64,000 nt of DNA from Cyclaneusma minus (taxonomy: Eukaryota; Ascomycota; Leotiomycetes; Marthamycetales; Marthamycetaceae). The notes under the pieces were generated by a model, which was not told the DNA's origin, made no database searches, and worked only from the letters and a program-made list of their open reading frames with translations. Position numbers and translations under genes: made by a program. Location of the stretch: assembly GCA_037179335.1 (NCBI GenBank), contig JAKZHN010000036.1, forward strand, positions 62,001 to 126,000, given 5' to 3'. This document shows, piece by piece, positions 1-11,241 of the stretch (the stretch's first letter is position 1; each line of letters begins with the position of its first letter).

Positions 1-25
1 CTGCCCCCTCTTGATCCCCCACCCC

Positions 26-1417
26 CTAATAATCCGTAAACGGACATCCCTTAGCCGCCGAATCCTCATAAGTCTTCTCCTTAATCACCTCCCTCGTCAA
101 CTTCATCAACTGCTCCGCCAGCTCCATATCCTGCGCCAACTCATTGCCCGGCTCCGGAATAGCGGGCGGGCAGATGTACTGGCCGCTGCCCTTCGTCGTC
201 GTCGCTGCATACACGGCCGACACACATCCCTGCCACTGATCTTTCTTGAACTGTTCCATGATTACCGACATACCGTAGCCTGCCAATGGATATGGCTCGT
301 GGATGTCTTCCTTGGACATCTTTGTCGACACGAAGCCGGGGTGCACGGAGTTGGCGAGGATGTTGGGGTGTTTGGAGGTTAGGTGCTTGTTTAGGTAGCG
401 TGCGTAAAGCATGACGGCGAGCTTGGCGCGGCCGTATTGGCCGTTGGGACCGAGGTCTTGGTTGAGCTCGTCGAGGGAGGCGAACTTGCAGTCGGAAGGC
501 GTGGCCTGGTGGGCGTTTGAGCCTAGACCGACGATCCTAACGATATCACCTTTCTCGGCGGTCTTCTTCATCAACGGCAGCAGGTGCGAAGTCAGGATTA
601 CGTGGCCCATGTGGTTGACTGCCATGTGGCGATCCACGCCGTAGTCGGTGAGCTGGTAGGTCATGATGCCGCGGGCGGCGTTGTTGACGAGGATGTCGAG
701 ACGGTCGGTGTCTTTGGCGATCTTGTCGGCGGTTTCTTTGACGGCTTTCCAGTCGCCCATGTCGCACTTGTACCACTTTACTCTGGAGGCGACTTCTTCG
801 CCCATTTCTTTCTTGATCTCTTCGACAGCGCCATCGAAGACTTCCTGGGAGAGGGTGATCATGTAGAGCTTCTTGATGCCACTATATACAAATCTATCAG
901 TAACTGATTTTCTTGTAGGCTTGGGCTGTTGAGGAAGGTGAGGATGCAAAGAGCCGATATCTCAGCCCTTCAATCAGCCGTGGAGTCATGTCTTTGAGAC
1001 GAGATACAGCAGGCAATGGTGAGATCAGAGTCCTTTGGAGGTGCTTACTGGGACAGAAAAGTGTGGCTGCAGCCAAAACCAATGCCCTATCGGAGACATG
1101 TTAGTCTATGTTGCTAAAGCTCTGTAGAATAGCAAACATACCTCACTTCCACCGGTGATGACGGCGACCTTGCCCTCAAGAGAAGGGCATTCCTCGAGAG
1201 AGAACTGCTGGTCCTCATTGGCAAGTTTGTGAGAAGGGCCACCGAAGTTCTCGGCGATAGTGCTCTTGACGAAATCCATAGCTTTGGAGGCACGAACTGT
1301 AGTAGTTGTGTAGTGGTGCTGAGGCTGAATGGGGTGGAAGTGTGTCAGGACTCTAAGAGCAGGTTGAAGTTTGAAGGAAGAAGAGAGAAGACGGGATCGA
1401 GGTATGGTGAACATCAT
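26..1417 (-). CDS. Short-chain dehydrogenase/reductase, probably mitochondrial
   Basis: Three exons (1417–1142, 1086–1049, 881–26) close to a 389-residue SDR. The split cofactor motif reconstructs as TGGSEGIGFG across the first junction, followed by an NNAA motif (NNAG variant) and the catalytic YGRAK (YxxxK). The middle exon is only 38 nt; without it the Rossmann motif is lost. The first ~45 residues are rich in Arg, Ser, Leu and Thr, without acidic residues, and end near RAS/KAMDF, which fits a mitochondrial presequence. Translation could instead begin at the internal Met of MDFVKS. The family reduces or oxidises carbonyl/hydroxyl groups with NAD(P)(H); the substrate cannot be read from sequence. 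It resembles the retinol-dehydrogenase/WW-oxidoreductase-like branch. The gene ends 26 bases from the window edge but is complete. Confidence 0.85.
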
Positions 1418-2347
1418 ACATGTAGGGACATGTATGCTCTCAATCTTGGATGCCTAAGCGAGCACAAGGAGCAGGAACAAGGCAGCCCACCTCCCTACCT
1501 AGCTGGGAATGAGGGTGTCATGGGAGGATCAGAAGCAAATGATGTCAACGACTTCATGAAAGCATGTGCATTTCCTGAGGTGCAGTGAAACCGGCCATGG
1601 CCTGTTTCACGTTCCTAAGTACATGTAGACCGCGGGGTGCATAAGGACTACACCTATGACATGGGATTCTTAGAATGCTGTGCTTGGCTTCACAGAATGC
1701 CATGCCAGAATCAGGAGAGCTTTGGAATGGAAACCTTGCGGTTCATCCTCTTCAGACTGCCATTTCTTCACCTTTCCGAACCCCCGAGTCAGATGGTTTC
1801 TGCCGTTTCCTAGTTTTGCTCCTGCAGCCGAGCTTTGTTTGAGGCAAGTTATGCCGGACAGATCTTGAGTCCATTCCGCTTCAATGTTTGTATGTCGAGT
1901 CGTCGACTGAGTGACGTTGATCTCTTGGTGGGGCGGATTTCGGGTCGCAGCCGCATCATGAAATCATTGACAAATGTGGCTGCTATGATTGGCTCGACCA
2001 AAGACGGAGAGATTTCTCCGTTCATATGGAAATGTTGAATGATCAGACAGGAGATTCTTTCCAGAGTCGTGCTGGTATGCTAAAACCTAGGTCGTTAAGA
2101 AAACTATACCATACAATGAAGTCAACTACCATGTAAAAACACGAAGATTGCCGCACGAGTTCTGGTCCGATCCGAAATCTGTTTGGGAATTCGGACGCAG
2201 CTTTGTGCGCTGCATCTGGGCTTGTGTTCAAAAACACAAAAATACCAAAAACCCCACCTTATATCGACCTTCTCAAGAAAGAGAAAAAATGTCAAAAAAT
2301 GAAAATAACGTTTTGAATTTCCAGATTCGGATGCCAACCCGGAAGAA
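1418..2347. other. Intergenic, no gene recognised
   Basis: About 930 bp between the SDR start and the tRNA-Gln gene. Several short ORFs occur on both strands, but none has a recognisable domain or a spliceable extension. It contains the SDR promoter. Confidence 0.5.
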
Positions 2348-2453
2348 GGTCCTACCCGGACTCGAACCGGGGTAACCAGAAGACGGCGCAAATCCCTAGC
2401 AGATAGGAGATTCTGTTCAAAATCTGGTATGCTAACCTCTACATCATAGAACC
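2348..2453 (-). tRNA. tRNA-Gln (anticodon TTG) with intron
   Basis: Read on the minus strand, the 5' GGTTCTA pairs over 7 bp (one G·T) with the 3' TAGGACC. The T arm is CCCGG-TTCGAGT-CCGGG. The anticodon stem is CCAGA/TCTGG around a loop containing TTTTGA, giving anticodon TTG (Gln). An intron of about 34 nt sits after position 37, the canonical place for nuclear tRNA introns. The body matches the usual fungal tRNA-Gln pattern. Exact intron ends are uncertain by 1–2 nt. Confidence 0.93.
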
Positions 2454-3064
2454 AATTGCTGATTTGATGCTTGCTGGGTCGCACATTGTGGTTTATGTTT
2501 GGGTTGGCGCCACGTGGCGATATCGTGGCTGTCTATTGGGACGGATTGCTATTATTTGCTGGTTAGCGTACTATTATAAGTGTGCACAATTTGTGGTAAG
2601 GGTATGCGCGAGAGAAAAGCTGGAATTTATTTTTGCAGACATAAATATGGGTGATGGGTTGCGAAATAACTGAAGCTTACATGTACCGTTCCAGCAAATG
2701 GTCGTAGGACGCTGGTATGTGTGGCTGGCGAGCGTCTGGTTAGTCCAGAAATCCACCCAAGATAGACGACCATTGTATTTCAACTAGATTTTTAAATATT
2801 GGGCTTATTGCTCTAAATATGTGAATTCGGCACTCCTACGATCCTGCACGCTTATGACGAATCCCCCGAGAACAACTGTTTCAATAAGAGTATTCGCACC
2901 ATGCACAGACACAAGTGGTTCACTCCTCGCCTCAGCGCCATTTTGAAACTTCTTCGCCATTTGTACCCCTAATAGTACACATACCATCACCCCAACGCCA
3001 ACCCAACACCGTCCCAAATCCATCCATTCAACACCACCACCCCCCAATCCCCGTATCACCTCCC
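2454..3064. other. Intergenic, no gene recognised
   Basis: AT-rich spacer between the tRNA and the 3' end of the AIM19-like gene. Short ORFs on both strands show no conserved features. Confidence 0.5.
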
Positions 3065-3790
3065 TCAAAACTTGCTAACCCTCCCCTCCTCCTCCGCCTT
3101 CCGATTCCCAAGCGCATAAGCCAGTCCCCCACCCAACAAATTCACACCCGCCAGTCCCATCGCCACGCCTCTCGTCAGTCCCCGCGCGCCAAACTTCCTC
3201 GTCACCCTGCCAATACCACTCAACGAACTTTTGCGTCGCGACGCGAGCAGGAGATATAGGCCGGACCAGGCAGCGGTTAGGCCGGCGCTGTCGATCTCGA
3301 AGCCGGAGAGGTTGAGGTAGGTGCTGAAGAGGAGGATGGGGGGGAAGAGCATGGGGAGGGGCCGGAAGGGGCGGGCGTGGAGGGCGGTTATGAGGGTTGC
3401 GAGGAGGGTGGGGGGGAGGGGGGATTCTGTGGAGGAGGGTGTTAGCGGGTGGTGGTTTGCTTTGTTGGTGAGTGAGAGAGGGTGGTATTGTGTGTGGTAA
3501 AGCTATGGTGGGAGTGAAAGGGTCTGAATACGGGTGAGAGCAATGGGTGAATATTCCCAATGACTAGGGAATATCCCAAGTGGGTTGGAATATTCCAAAT
3601 AATTGGGAATATTTCAAGTGATTGGGAATATTCACCCATTGCTCTCACCCGTATTCAGACCTTTTTCATGGCGCTGTAGATCTCTGGTGAAAGAATGAGA
3701 AGGGAAGGTGAACATACTGCCCCAGTCCATGGCATAGTGGATAGTAGCCTTCTTGACTTGTTCCTGCTGGGCTTTGTTGGCGTCTGCCAT
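3065..3790 (-). CDS. AIM19: AIM19-like small mitochondrial membrane protein
   Basis: Two exons (3790–3718 and 3426–3065) give 144 residues in frame. Exon 1 encodes MADANKAQQEQ and ends after MDWG. Exon 2 starts with a Pro-rich stretch and contains the ALHARPFRPLPMLFPP block, then a hydrophobic segment, DSAGLTAAWSGLYLL, a basic RRKSS loop and GLAGVNLLGGGLAYALG. This order, two or three hydrophobic segments split by a basic loop, matches my recollection of fungal 'altered inheritance of mitochondria 19' proteins. Function is poorly known even in yeast. The single intron, 3717–3427, is 291 nt, about five times longer than the other introns here, and contains a 141-bp palindrome. The intron is clear; the family name is a recognition call without a search. 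Confidence 0.72.
3521..3661. repeat. 141-bp near-perfect palindrome inside the AIM19 intron
   Basis: Bases 3521–3561 are the exact reverse complement of 3621–3661 (41 bp without mismatch). The interior is an imperfect palindrome around TTGGAATATTCCAA at 3585–3598, so the whole element can fold into one hairpin. It has the form of a short MITE or folded repeat, but I see no clear target-site duplication. Its interior consists of units of the 19-bp GAATATTC repeat found again near 6.2, 11.1 and 12.3 kb. Confidence 0.9.
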
Positions 3791-4377
3791 TGTGAATTCC
3801 GTTCCTTCAAGTTTCCTTTTATCTTGTCGAGGTTCGGACGGATTTGTGAGGTTTTGCTGTTTCCGGGGGCGGTTGTTGAATGGAAGGGAGAGGGAGAGCA
3901 AAGAGCTTTGTTGACTGTTGGTTTGTCTTTCAAGGGATTTCGAGGACCTTCGGGGGCCCGGGACAAGGCGTTCGAGTCTCGTAGATGCAAATTGATCTCA
4001 ACAGTGACAGTCGCGGCATGGGAGCCTGAGATTCTCCTGCTAGACGGTCGGCTCAATAAGCGTGTCGCAAAAAGGCGCACTTCTTCGCAATTGTCGTCAT
4101 TGAGCCTCGCATGCGCTAAAGTCGAGCCTCTTGATCGAAGTTTGGACCCCTGCCACGCCCGAGTGTCACCAGCATCGGCGAATGTCAATCAGCGGGAGCC
4201 GAGTCCGCCTTGACTTACCTGAACCACCAGAAGCTACCAAGAACAAGAGACCACCTTGTATTTCTGCCACCCATCTGTGCAATTACTCGTGCCCCCAGGC
4301 CTGTCTGAGATCCGCAAGAGAATCCCACCACTCCTCCAGCGCTGACCGTCGCTTGAGAATCTTTCAGCGGCATCACC
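3791..4377. promoter_or_regulatory. Divergent promoter region AIM19 / HLJ1
   Basis: 587 bp between two start codons pointing away from each other, so it must hold both promoters. The ORFs within it are not conserved. No specific element is recognisable by eye. Confidence 0.6.
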
Positions 4378-5513
4378 ATGCCAGCCGCAACCGCCTCGGG
4401 CGCAGACCACAAGCAAGGCAACCAAAATGGGAACTTCACCGTGCAGCAGAAAGAGCAGGTCCTGCGCATTCTTAAATGCAATGCCACCGCCTACTACCAG
4501 ATCCTCGAACTGCAAAAGTCGTGCTCCGAGATCGATATCAAGAAGGCCTATCGCAAGCTGAGCTTGCTCACCCATCCGGATAAGAATGGCTACAAGGGCG
4601 CTGACGAGGCTTTCAAGATGGTGAGCGAGGCGTTCAGTAAGCTGAGCGATCCGGATCTGAGGAAGAGACATGACCAGTTTGGAGGGGATCCGACTGATAG
4701 GTTTGCGGGCATGGGAGGCGGGGGTGGGGGGAGGTCACAGTCGACGTCGAGTGGGAATAATTTCACACCGAGACAGCCGTCGGGGGGTAATCCATTTGCT
4801 GGCAGGCCCATGGGAGCGGATTTTGCTGGGATGTCTCCAGAAGAGATGTTTAATTCGTTCTTCGGGAGTCCATTTGGTAAGTTCTGCACGACGCTTCAAG
4901 TTTCCTCGTATTGACTGTGTGTATAGGAGCAGCGGCCATGGGAGGAGCCTTTGACGCAGGCCCAGGAGTATATTTCAACATGGGCGGCGGCGGACCAGGT
5001 ATACGAGTACATCAGTTTGCGGGCCCCCGAGTACGCCGACGACCAGCACAAGGACCAGCGGAACCGCAATCGATCCTGAACCTCCTCATAACCATCGCAC
5101 CACTATTTATCCTCTTCATCCTACCACTCCTCTCCACAATCTTCGGAACAAACGACACATCCCTCCCCACATTCCGCTTCGACGAGCCAGCACCACCGCA
5201 CACAGCCCATCGAACAACCCAACGCTACCACCTCGACTACTGGGTCGACCCCGTCGCCATCGCCGACTACAGCCAAAACAAACTGCACAACATGGACGAA
5301 AAAGCCGAAACCACGTTCCTGCAGCAACTCAACGCGCGCTGTTCGCGCGAGATAGAAGAACAGAACCAGGCGCGATACGAGGCCTATGGCTTCTTCGGCG
5401 TCAACCAAGAGAAGTTCGACCGCGCGGAGGCGATGCGGAAGCCAGCGTGCGAAAAAATGGAAGAGCTGGATGCGCGGAGGAAAGAGGCTTATTACAATTC
5501 TCGTAAGCCTTAG
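4378..5513 (+). CDS. HLJ1: ER membrane DnaJ co-chaperone (DNAJB12/Hlj1 type)
   Basis: Two exons (4378–4876, 4927–5513) give 361 residues; the 50-nt intron ends in TATAG. The J domain lies at about residues 38–103 with the HPD triad in LTHPDKNGYKG, which stimulates the ATPase of Hsp70. A Gly/Ser-rich linker with GGGGGG follows, then one transmembrane helix (ILNLLITIAPLFILFILPLL, about residues 223–242), then a C-terminal domain with YHLDYWVDP that fits DUF1977 of the DNAJB12/14 family. The J domain is expected to face the cytosol, working with Hsp70 in ER-associated degradation; that role is family knowledge. The start follows a purine-rich ACC-ATG context and yields a normal N-terminus. Confidence 0.93.
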
Positions 5514-6584
5514 TCACATACTCGGTACATATGTGCGCTCTTCTCTTGTGTTCCTTCTGTCTGGGGAAGCGGAGGAGCTCGGGCGTTATTGGCGGGAAGG
5601 GCCGGGGAATGGCTTGGAAGGCTGTTTCCTACGGCCTGTTAGAGCACCTGTAGATTGCTCGTTATGGGGTACAAATGGAAATTGTATGGGTCTTGTGCTT
5701 TTAGTTGCGCTTCAACGTAATAGTATTCGAAAGAGACGCTGTTTATACGAATCACCTGTTTATGAGCATATTGTTTCATAAGCACTTAGAGATAGGCGGA
5801 AACTAGCGAGTCCAGAAAGCTGGAGAAAGCAGCAAGATGCAAATAGATGATTTCCGGGGAACTTAAAGGTAATGCCCGAGGCGGGGAACTGAACCTTTAA
5901 CTTCTTCAATGTGCAGGCGGCTGGCTTACCATTGAGACACTACGAGTGAGTACCGGTATTCAGCTATGAAGTTGCCAGATATTATGTGTTTTACTTTTTG
6001 GTATATGTAATGTCGTCTGGCGCTAAAGCCTTGTACTAGTGATGAATACCTAGGCAACCAGAAAGAAAAAAGCCGACGAAATTTGAAAACATCCTACGGC
6101 TTGCAATCCCCAGATGATTCGAGGTATCCTAGGAGCATCCCGAATGATCGCGAAGATCCCAGTTGATCCAAGACGTTCTGACGGCTGGATACTTCAAATG
6201 ATTTGGAATATCCCAAGTGACGTGGAATAGAAGACCAATAATGGAAAAACACGAAGCAGCAGTTCAGTAATGTAGTAGAAAATGACGTGTATTTAGAAGT
6301 CTACTACTCATGGTAACCCCTTGCGTCCGGGAAAGCCTGTGGCAGCTCTATGTCTACGCATGCCACATATGTGCCGTGCCCACCATATGTACAACACCAT
6401 ATGTACAACGCCATCGCTGTGTCGCCTTGCAGCGTCTCGGTAAGTAATATCCAAGCAATGCTTCTCATTGCCCCGCCCGTTCGCCAATGTCCAGTGTATC
6501 AAACCGCAAGCCACCCCCCATGCTGACTGCCTTAAACTCCAAATTCGCCTCATACCCATTAAGGCTGTCTGTGCGCCCCCAGTA
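5514..6584. other. Convergent intergenic region with a few 19-bp repeat units
   Basis: 3' regions of HLJ1 and of the phosphatase gene face each other here. A tRNA-like remnant lies near 5872–5946 (see rejected list). Two units of the dispersed 19-bp repeat (CCAAGTGACGTGGAATAG and its neighbour) are at about 6190–6230. No coding sequence is supported. Confidence 0.55.
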
Positions 6585-7737
6585 TCACAGGTCCAATCGT
6601 GTGGAGAACATGGAGCCGATGACAACGCAGCCGAAGATGAAGCCGAGTAATGTCCAGAGTCGCCACACGTATGAGGACGCGTTGGGCATGCCGCGCCAGA
6701 GCCGAGGACTCGTGTTTCGAGCTAGCTGGACGCCCTGGCCTTCCAGATCTTGGGAAAGCAGAGGTAATGTGGAGATCTCGAAGTTGGTGATGTACGTGAT
6801 GTCCACGTCTCGGGGCTTACCCATGGCGTGCTTGCGGTATTCGTCGATGATGGTGGGTAGTTCGGCGCCGTGGAGCTTGCGGAAGAGAGCAATGGAGCAG
6901 CCGGTGCGGTGCTGTTTGCTTGTTAGTTAGATGATCCAGGGGGCAAAACATCGAGATTGGTGTGTAGTTTGTGAGTAGGAAGGACTTACTCGGCCGCCGT
7001 TGCAGTGAACCAAAAGAGGATATTGCTCGTGCTTCATGGCTTGCAAGATAGTCGTCATGGTGTGCAAAGGAATGTCCACTTTTTTCGTGCCGGCCATTTC
7101 GATAACGATGTGCTTGATGCCGTTCTCCTTCAGGAAGAGCACGAACTCGGCAGGGATGTCTTTGTTGGTAAGGGAACTGCACATGGTCAGCAAACTTTCG
7201 TCTTCCTTTCGCTTGGGAGCAAGAAGCAGGGAACTTACACGACAGTTCGAAGCTTCATCTCCTTGAGATATCCATAGTTGTTGGCCTCGGGGAAACCGCT
7301 TCGATAGAGACCGGGGATGACCTCGTCGAGGTTGGGCGGAGGGCCCTCCACCTTGACAGGCAGCATCTGAAGGTTGTCGGAAATCATGTCTGCGCAAGCT
7401 GTTAGGCGTCGGTATCCCTCGTATTGGGCAGCGACTTACTGGGATTCTTGTTTTCCTTCCTGGCATCTTGCTCGGCGGACAGGCCAGGATACATAATAGC
7501 AGAGCCGATGGAGCTACATGTAGAGGTAATGGACGAATGGCGAATCTCGGAAGGCAAATTCCCATCCATAGGCTCGGCCACGTTCTTGTTGTTCTTGCCC
7601 GTCTTGCGCTCGTCTTTGCTTTTGTCCTTGCTAGTGCCCGACTCGTTCCTGCCTCCCGGACCCGTGATCATGTTCTCCTCGTCGTCGTGTACGTACGATC
7701 GCGCCCGCCTGCGGACCGCGAACGGCGTGCCCACCAT
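6585..7737 (-). CDS. Siw14-type atypical dual-specificity phosphatase with C-terminal membrane anchor
   Basis: Four exons (7737–7440, 7389–7239, 7176–6990, 6911–6585) give 320 residues in frame. The first ~100 residues are charged and low-complexity. The catalytic domain starts near PPPNLDEVIPGLYRSGFPEA and continues through LRTVVSLTNKDIPAEF to the P-loop HCNGGRHRTGC, a Cys-x5-Arg signature split by the third intron. This is the PFA-DSP arrangement of yeast Siw14, whose members hydrolyse inositol pyrophosphates or phosphoproteins. The C-terminus adds a hydrophobic helix (LWTLLGFIFGCVVIGSM, about residues 298–314) that would make a tail anchor, which yeast Siw14 is not known to have. Neighbouring genes give no further functional hint. 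Confidence 0.88.
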
Positions 7738-8345
7738 CTTGCTGATATGTGTGTACGAAAGTGCAGCGAACGTCTTGTCGAAGTATGATCGCGACGATAG
7801 CCACAGCGCGACGCACCTGTCAGTCGGCGCGCGGTCTCAGGAAGCCCTGAAATAGAGCGCGAGACTGCTGCTAGATGGACATCCTCTTCAACGGTCACGG
7901 TGAAGGCCACAGACAAGTGGATTGCGAGGAGAGAGGGCGGGAGAGGGAAATGCGCGCCATTTTGTTGTGTGATATGCGGACCAAAGTGTTCTATACCGGA
8001 GTTACGATTTCCTGTCAAGTGTCTTCTTAGGGCGGACGACGGAGGCAAGAGAGGGTTGGAGGTTTAACACAATGCTCGAGCCTTGCGCTTTCCTCCAGAC
8101 GGACAAGCGCCCCCACCACCTATTAATACACGTCGGCTCAAAGAATCAAATGATTCAAATCCCACGAGATGGACCCATCATTCTGTTACATGTAATTATG
8201 TGCATCAAATTCTTGCTCGGCCGCTGAATCCGAGTCAACCGTGTCATTACATCTGTATCTACTAAGCCACGGAAATGAATTGCGCCCCGCTCTGAATATG
8301 AACCGCATTGAATGAACCGCAACCCGAACGCCAGTGCTAATCCAA
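7738..8345. other. Intergenic: promoter of phosphatase, 3' region of IMA1
   Basis: 608 bp. GC-rich near the phosphatase start, AT-richer near the IMA1 stop. No coding sequence supported. Confidence 0.5.
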
Positions 8346-10599
8346 TCAGAGTCCCGTGCCCAATCCCCCGATGCCATGCTCGTAGAAGCTCTTTGTAGCT
8401 ATTCCTCCCGCTATTGCCAAGAAAACCACCATGAATGCGCAAAGAGGTATCAGCCCTACTGTCTGCACCAGTTGTTCTGCCGATGACGATGCCTCCCTCT
8501 CCTGCTCCGGCTCATCTTTCAAGGTGAAAGACTTGTTCATCATCTCCGCCAAAGCATTGCTCGAGTCTGCAGTCTCGGGCGGAAAGAATCTCGGCGCCGC
8601 AAACTCCATGTTTACTCGCTCTCGGCTCGTCTGCGGCGTACCCTCATCTTCGTTTTCCCCTCTGCTAGGCGGCTTAGCCGAAGACCTCGTTACCCGTTGA
8701 AAGAAATTCTGTTTTCTTTCTTCGGAGGTTGGATTCAATCTTGGTAGATTGGGTGGGTTCCGTAGTTTGTGAGCTGGTGCGGTGGGCGCTGCCGGTACTT
8801 TGTACCAGAAGGGTGATGCCTCCTGTTCTGGTTTGACTGGTGCCCGATTGAATGATTCGGTGCTCCGGAGCGATGCCGGGCCTCGTCCTGGATCAAATGC
8901 TCTGTATTGGGGCTGGGTCGGTGACCAGTCCATAGAATCTCCGTCGTCTATCATGCCACTTCCTACTTCCCCCGTTTTCATGTATTTCATGGCGCCTCGA
9001 CCACTCATGCGGCTAAGTGATGGTGTGGTTCGAGGTGGTAAATTTCGACCGAATTGAGGTGTCTCGGGAGTATCTCGACGCGGAGGGGAGCGCCATCGAT
9101 TCTTGCCCTGTTGATGAAGCGGTGGAGTAGGTGATCCCGAGGGCGAGCGAGACCGCGCAACTACGTCTCGCGAATGATGAGGGGTTTCGAGTAAAATGTC
9201 GTCCAAAGCCTGGTACATGCTCCGCGGCTCTCCATTTTGAGGTTTGGGCTTTGGTTTGACATACGGTTTGAGCTTTTCAGGACTTGACGCAAACAGAGGA
9301 CTGAGACTGATCTTGATACTCCGGTGGGATGCATATGCGATCTAGAGCATCGGGTCAGCATGCCCCAGAAGGAGAAGTAACGGAACTTACGGCTGTGAGA
9401 AAGACGGTCATGAGCAGATGGACTGCTCTGCTGGGTCCGGCAGTAGGATTGGCAAATACGCCATGTCCCATCAGCATCCAAACCATCAGCCTCGCACCGA
9501 TGGATATTACTTGGTACTTGTACCAATCCAGGAAGCCAGAGATATGTCCAGTGAAGCCTCTACAAGCTTCCTTGAATTTGGGATTCCAGTACATGGCTAC
9601 CAGGCTGAGGACGAGTGACCATTTGGCAAGAGGCGACGGATAGTGCACAGCATCGGCCATAGTCAATTCTGGGATCAAAGGAGACGAATCCAGTAGTTCT
9701 TGGGATAGCTGAAAGCTGGGGAGATATCTCGAAATCCAGTCTGGTACCCAAGTAAGGAACGCCGAAACAATGCCAAAAGCAGAGCCCAGTATATACAGGA
9801 CGCCCTGCATTGAGCCCCCGAAGATGCCATAGATATTCCAGCCAAGTTGTCCGAGCAGACCTGCCCACCATAACGCCTGGCCTAGCGCTTGAAAGACATC
9901 CAACAAGGTGAGTGATCTTGGACTCCTCCTTCTCGAGCTGCGACTCGCCCTCGTTTGTTCGATCAGACGTCGTAGGTGGTCGGTCTTTGCGGCATAGCCA
10001 GCTTGTCTCATGCGATCGTGGACTTTCGGCTCGCACTCGTCGCAAACCTGCGGATATCTCTGTTCCAGGTCCTGTCGAAACTTGTAATAATTCTTGTCGA
10101 GCGGCTTCGAATCGAGGTCATCGTCTGCGTCGGGGAAGTACTGGGCCAAGGAGGCTGTGAAGAGATGCTGGTTCTTCAGACAAGTCGAGCAGAAGATAGA
10201 CGACGGGTCGAGACTGGATGGACTTGGGGAGACGGGTCGATCGAAGCTCTGCGCAAACTGGACTTTCGGGGGAGCCACATCCCAGGTGGCTACCGGAGGA
10301 TCTGTGATTTCGCCATTCTATTGTCCATGTCAGCGTCCGGTCTGCAACTGCGCGTACTCGAGGTCGAGGGAGGTTACCTCATCCAGAAAGTTCTCTCCTT
10401 CACACCTTCGGCATTCCCAGCGTCGCACCAGACCCTCATATCTTTTGTCGGACCTGCGACCGCAGTAGAAGCAAGTCAAATAACGGCGGCCAGTGATCGG
10501 AGCCATATAGGGAGCACATTGAGCGACAGCGGGAGTGCTGGGCTCGGTTTTGTTGATCTGGGGCGCTGCCAAGGATCGCTGACGGCGGCGATCTGCCAT
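8346..10599 (-). CDS. IMA1: Inner nuclear membrane protein Ima1
   Basis: Three exons (10599–10378, 10317–9391, 9341–8346) give 714 residues. The N-terminal Ima1_N region has paired cysteines: CFYCGRR, ECRRCEG, FCSTCLKN and VCDECEP, the expected zinc-binding pattern. About five hydrophobic helices follow between residues ~215 and ~385 (for example WWAGLLGQLGWNIYGIF and VLYILGSAFGIVSAFLTWV). A long disordered Ser/Pro-rich segment comes next, and a last helix (LCAFMVVFLAIAGGIA) lies near the C-terminus. Ima1/Samp1 proteins sit in the inner nuclear membrane and couple heterochromatin or LINC complexes to the envelope; this is family knowledge. An upstream in-frame ATG at 10674 exists, but MADRRRQR is the more likely start. 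Confidence 0.9.
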
Positions 10600-11241
10600 G
10601 TTCGGCAAAGGCGGTGAGTGCCGAGAATGCACCACGGGTCTTCCAGATGGTTGGCGTGTCTTTTTCTCCAACACTCCAGGCGTTGCCGGTGTCGAGGTGC
10701 TGGGCCATAATGCGAGCCTCTTTTGTATTGTGGGCGCAGCGCGCTGCTCGGAAAGAGTGAGTCGGTTCGCGGCCCTCGATTTTCTCTACAGCAACTGGAA
10801 ATCCCGAGAAAGCCAGTTCTTCCTATCAACAAAGGTCCATGCTTCATCAACCCAACGAATTTCTCCTTACCAAGTGAGTGGGCTGTTTTTTAAAGTCACT
10901 CAAAGAACACCCAAATCATTGATCGGCTCTTGTACGCGTAGTGCACTGTACGTTTTATCTTGCATATTTGAATTATTATCACAGACGGAGCTAAACAGCA
11001 CGGCTGTGAGGCCAGTTTGCAGCTAGCAAAAAGGGGGTCAAAAGGGGGCGTCACGTGCCGTGGGAGCAACAATCAGGTGCCACGACGTCGAATGTATCCA
11101 GAGTAGCTTGGAACATCCAAAATAACTCCGAAATATCCAAAGGGACTCGGAATATCCAGTGATTGGGAATACTCTCAGTAACTCGGAAGTTTGGGAGAAC
11201 TGACCGACTGACCGTGTTACGACAGAAACTCTACCTCCACC
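10600..11241. promoter_or_regulatory. Divergent promoter region IMA1 / ALG14
   Basis: 642 bp between opposing starts. The part next to ALG14 (11096–11190) is made of degenerate 19-bp repeat units. A CACGTG E-box-like site lies at about 11052 in tcacgtgccg. Confidence 0.6.
11096..11190 (+). repeat. 19-bp GAATATTC-type repeat array upstream of ALG14
   Basis: Four to five degenerate units run in tandem, for example CCAAAGGGACTCGGAATAT followed by CCAGTGATTGGGAATACT. The period is 18–20 bp. The consensus matches the array downstream of ALG14 and lies in the same orientation. Confidence 0.7.

Noticed and set aside
5872..5946. tRNA-like sequence on the minus strand (7-bp acceptor-like pairing, box-A-like and GGTTCAGTTCC box-B-like words)
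   Set aside because: No anticodon stem or T stem can be formed with or without an intron. At best it is a decayed tRNA or SINE-like remnant.
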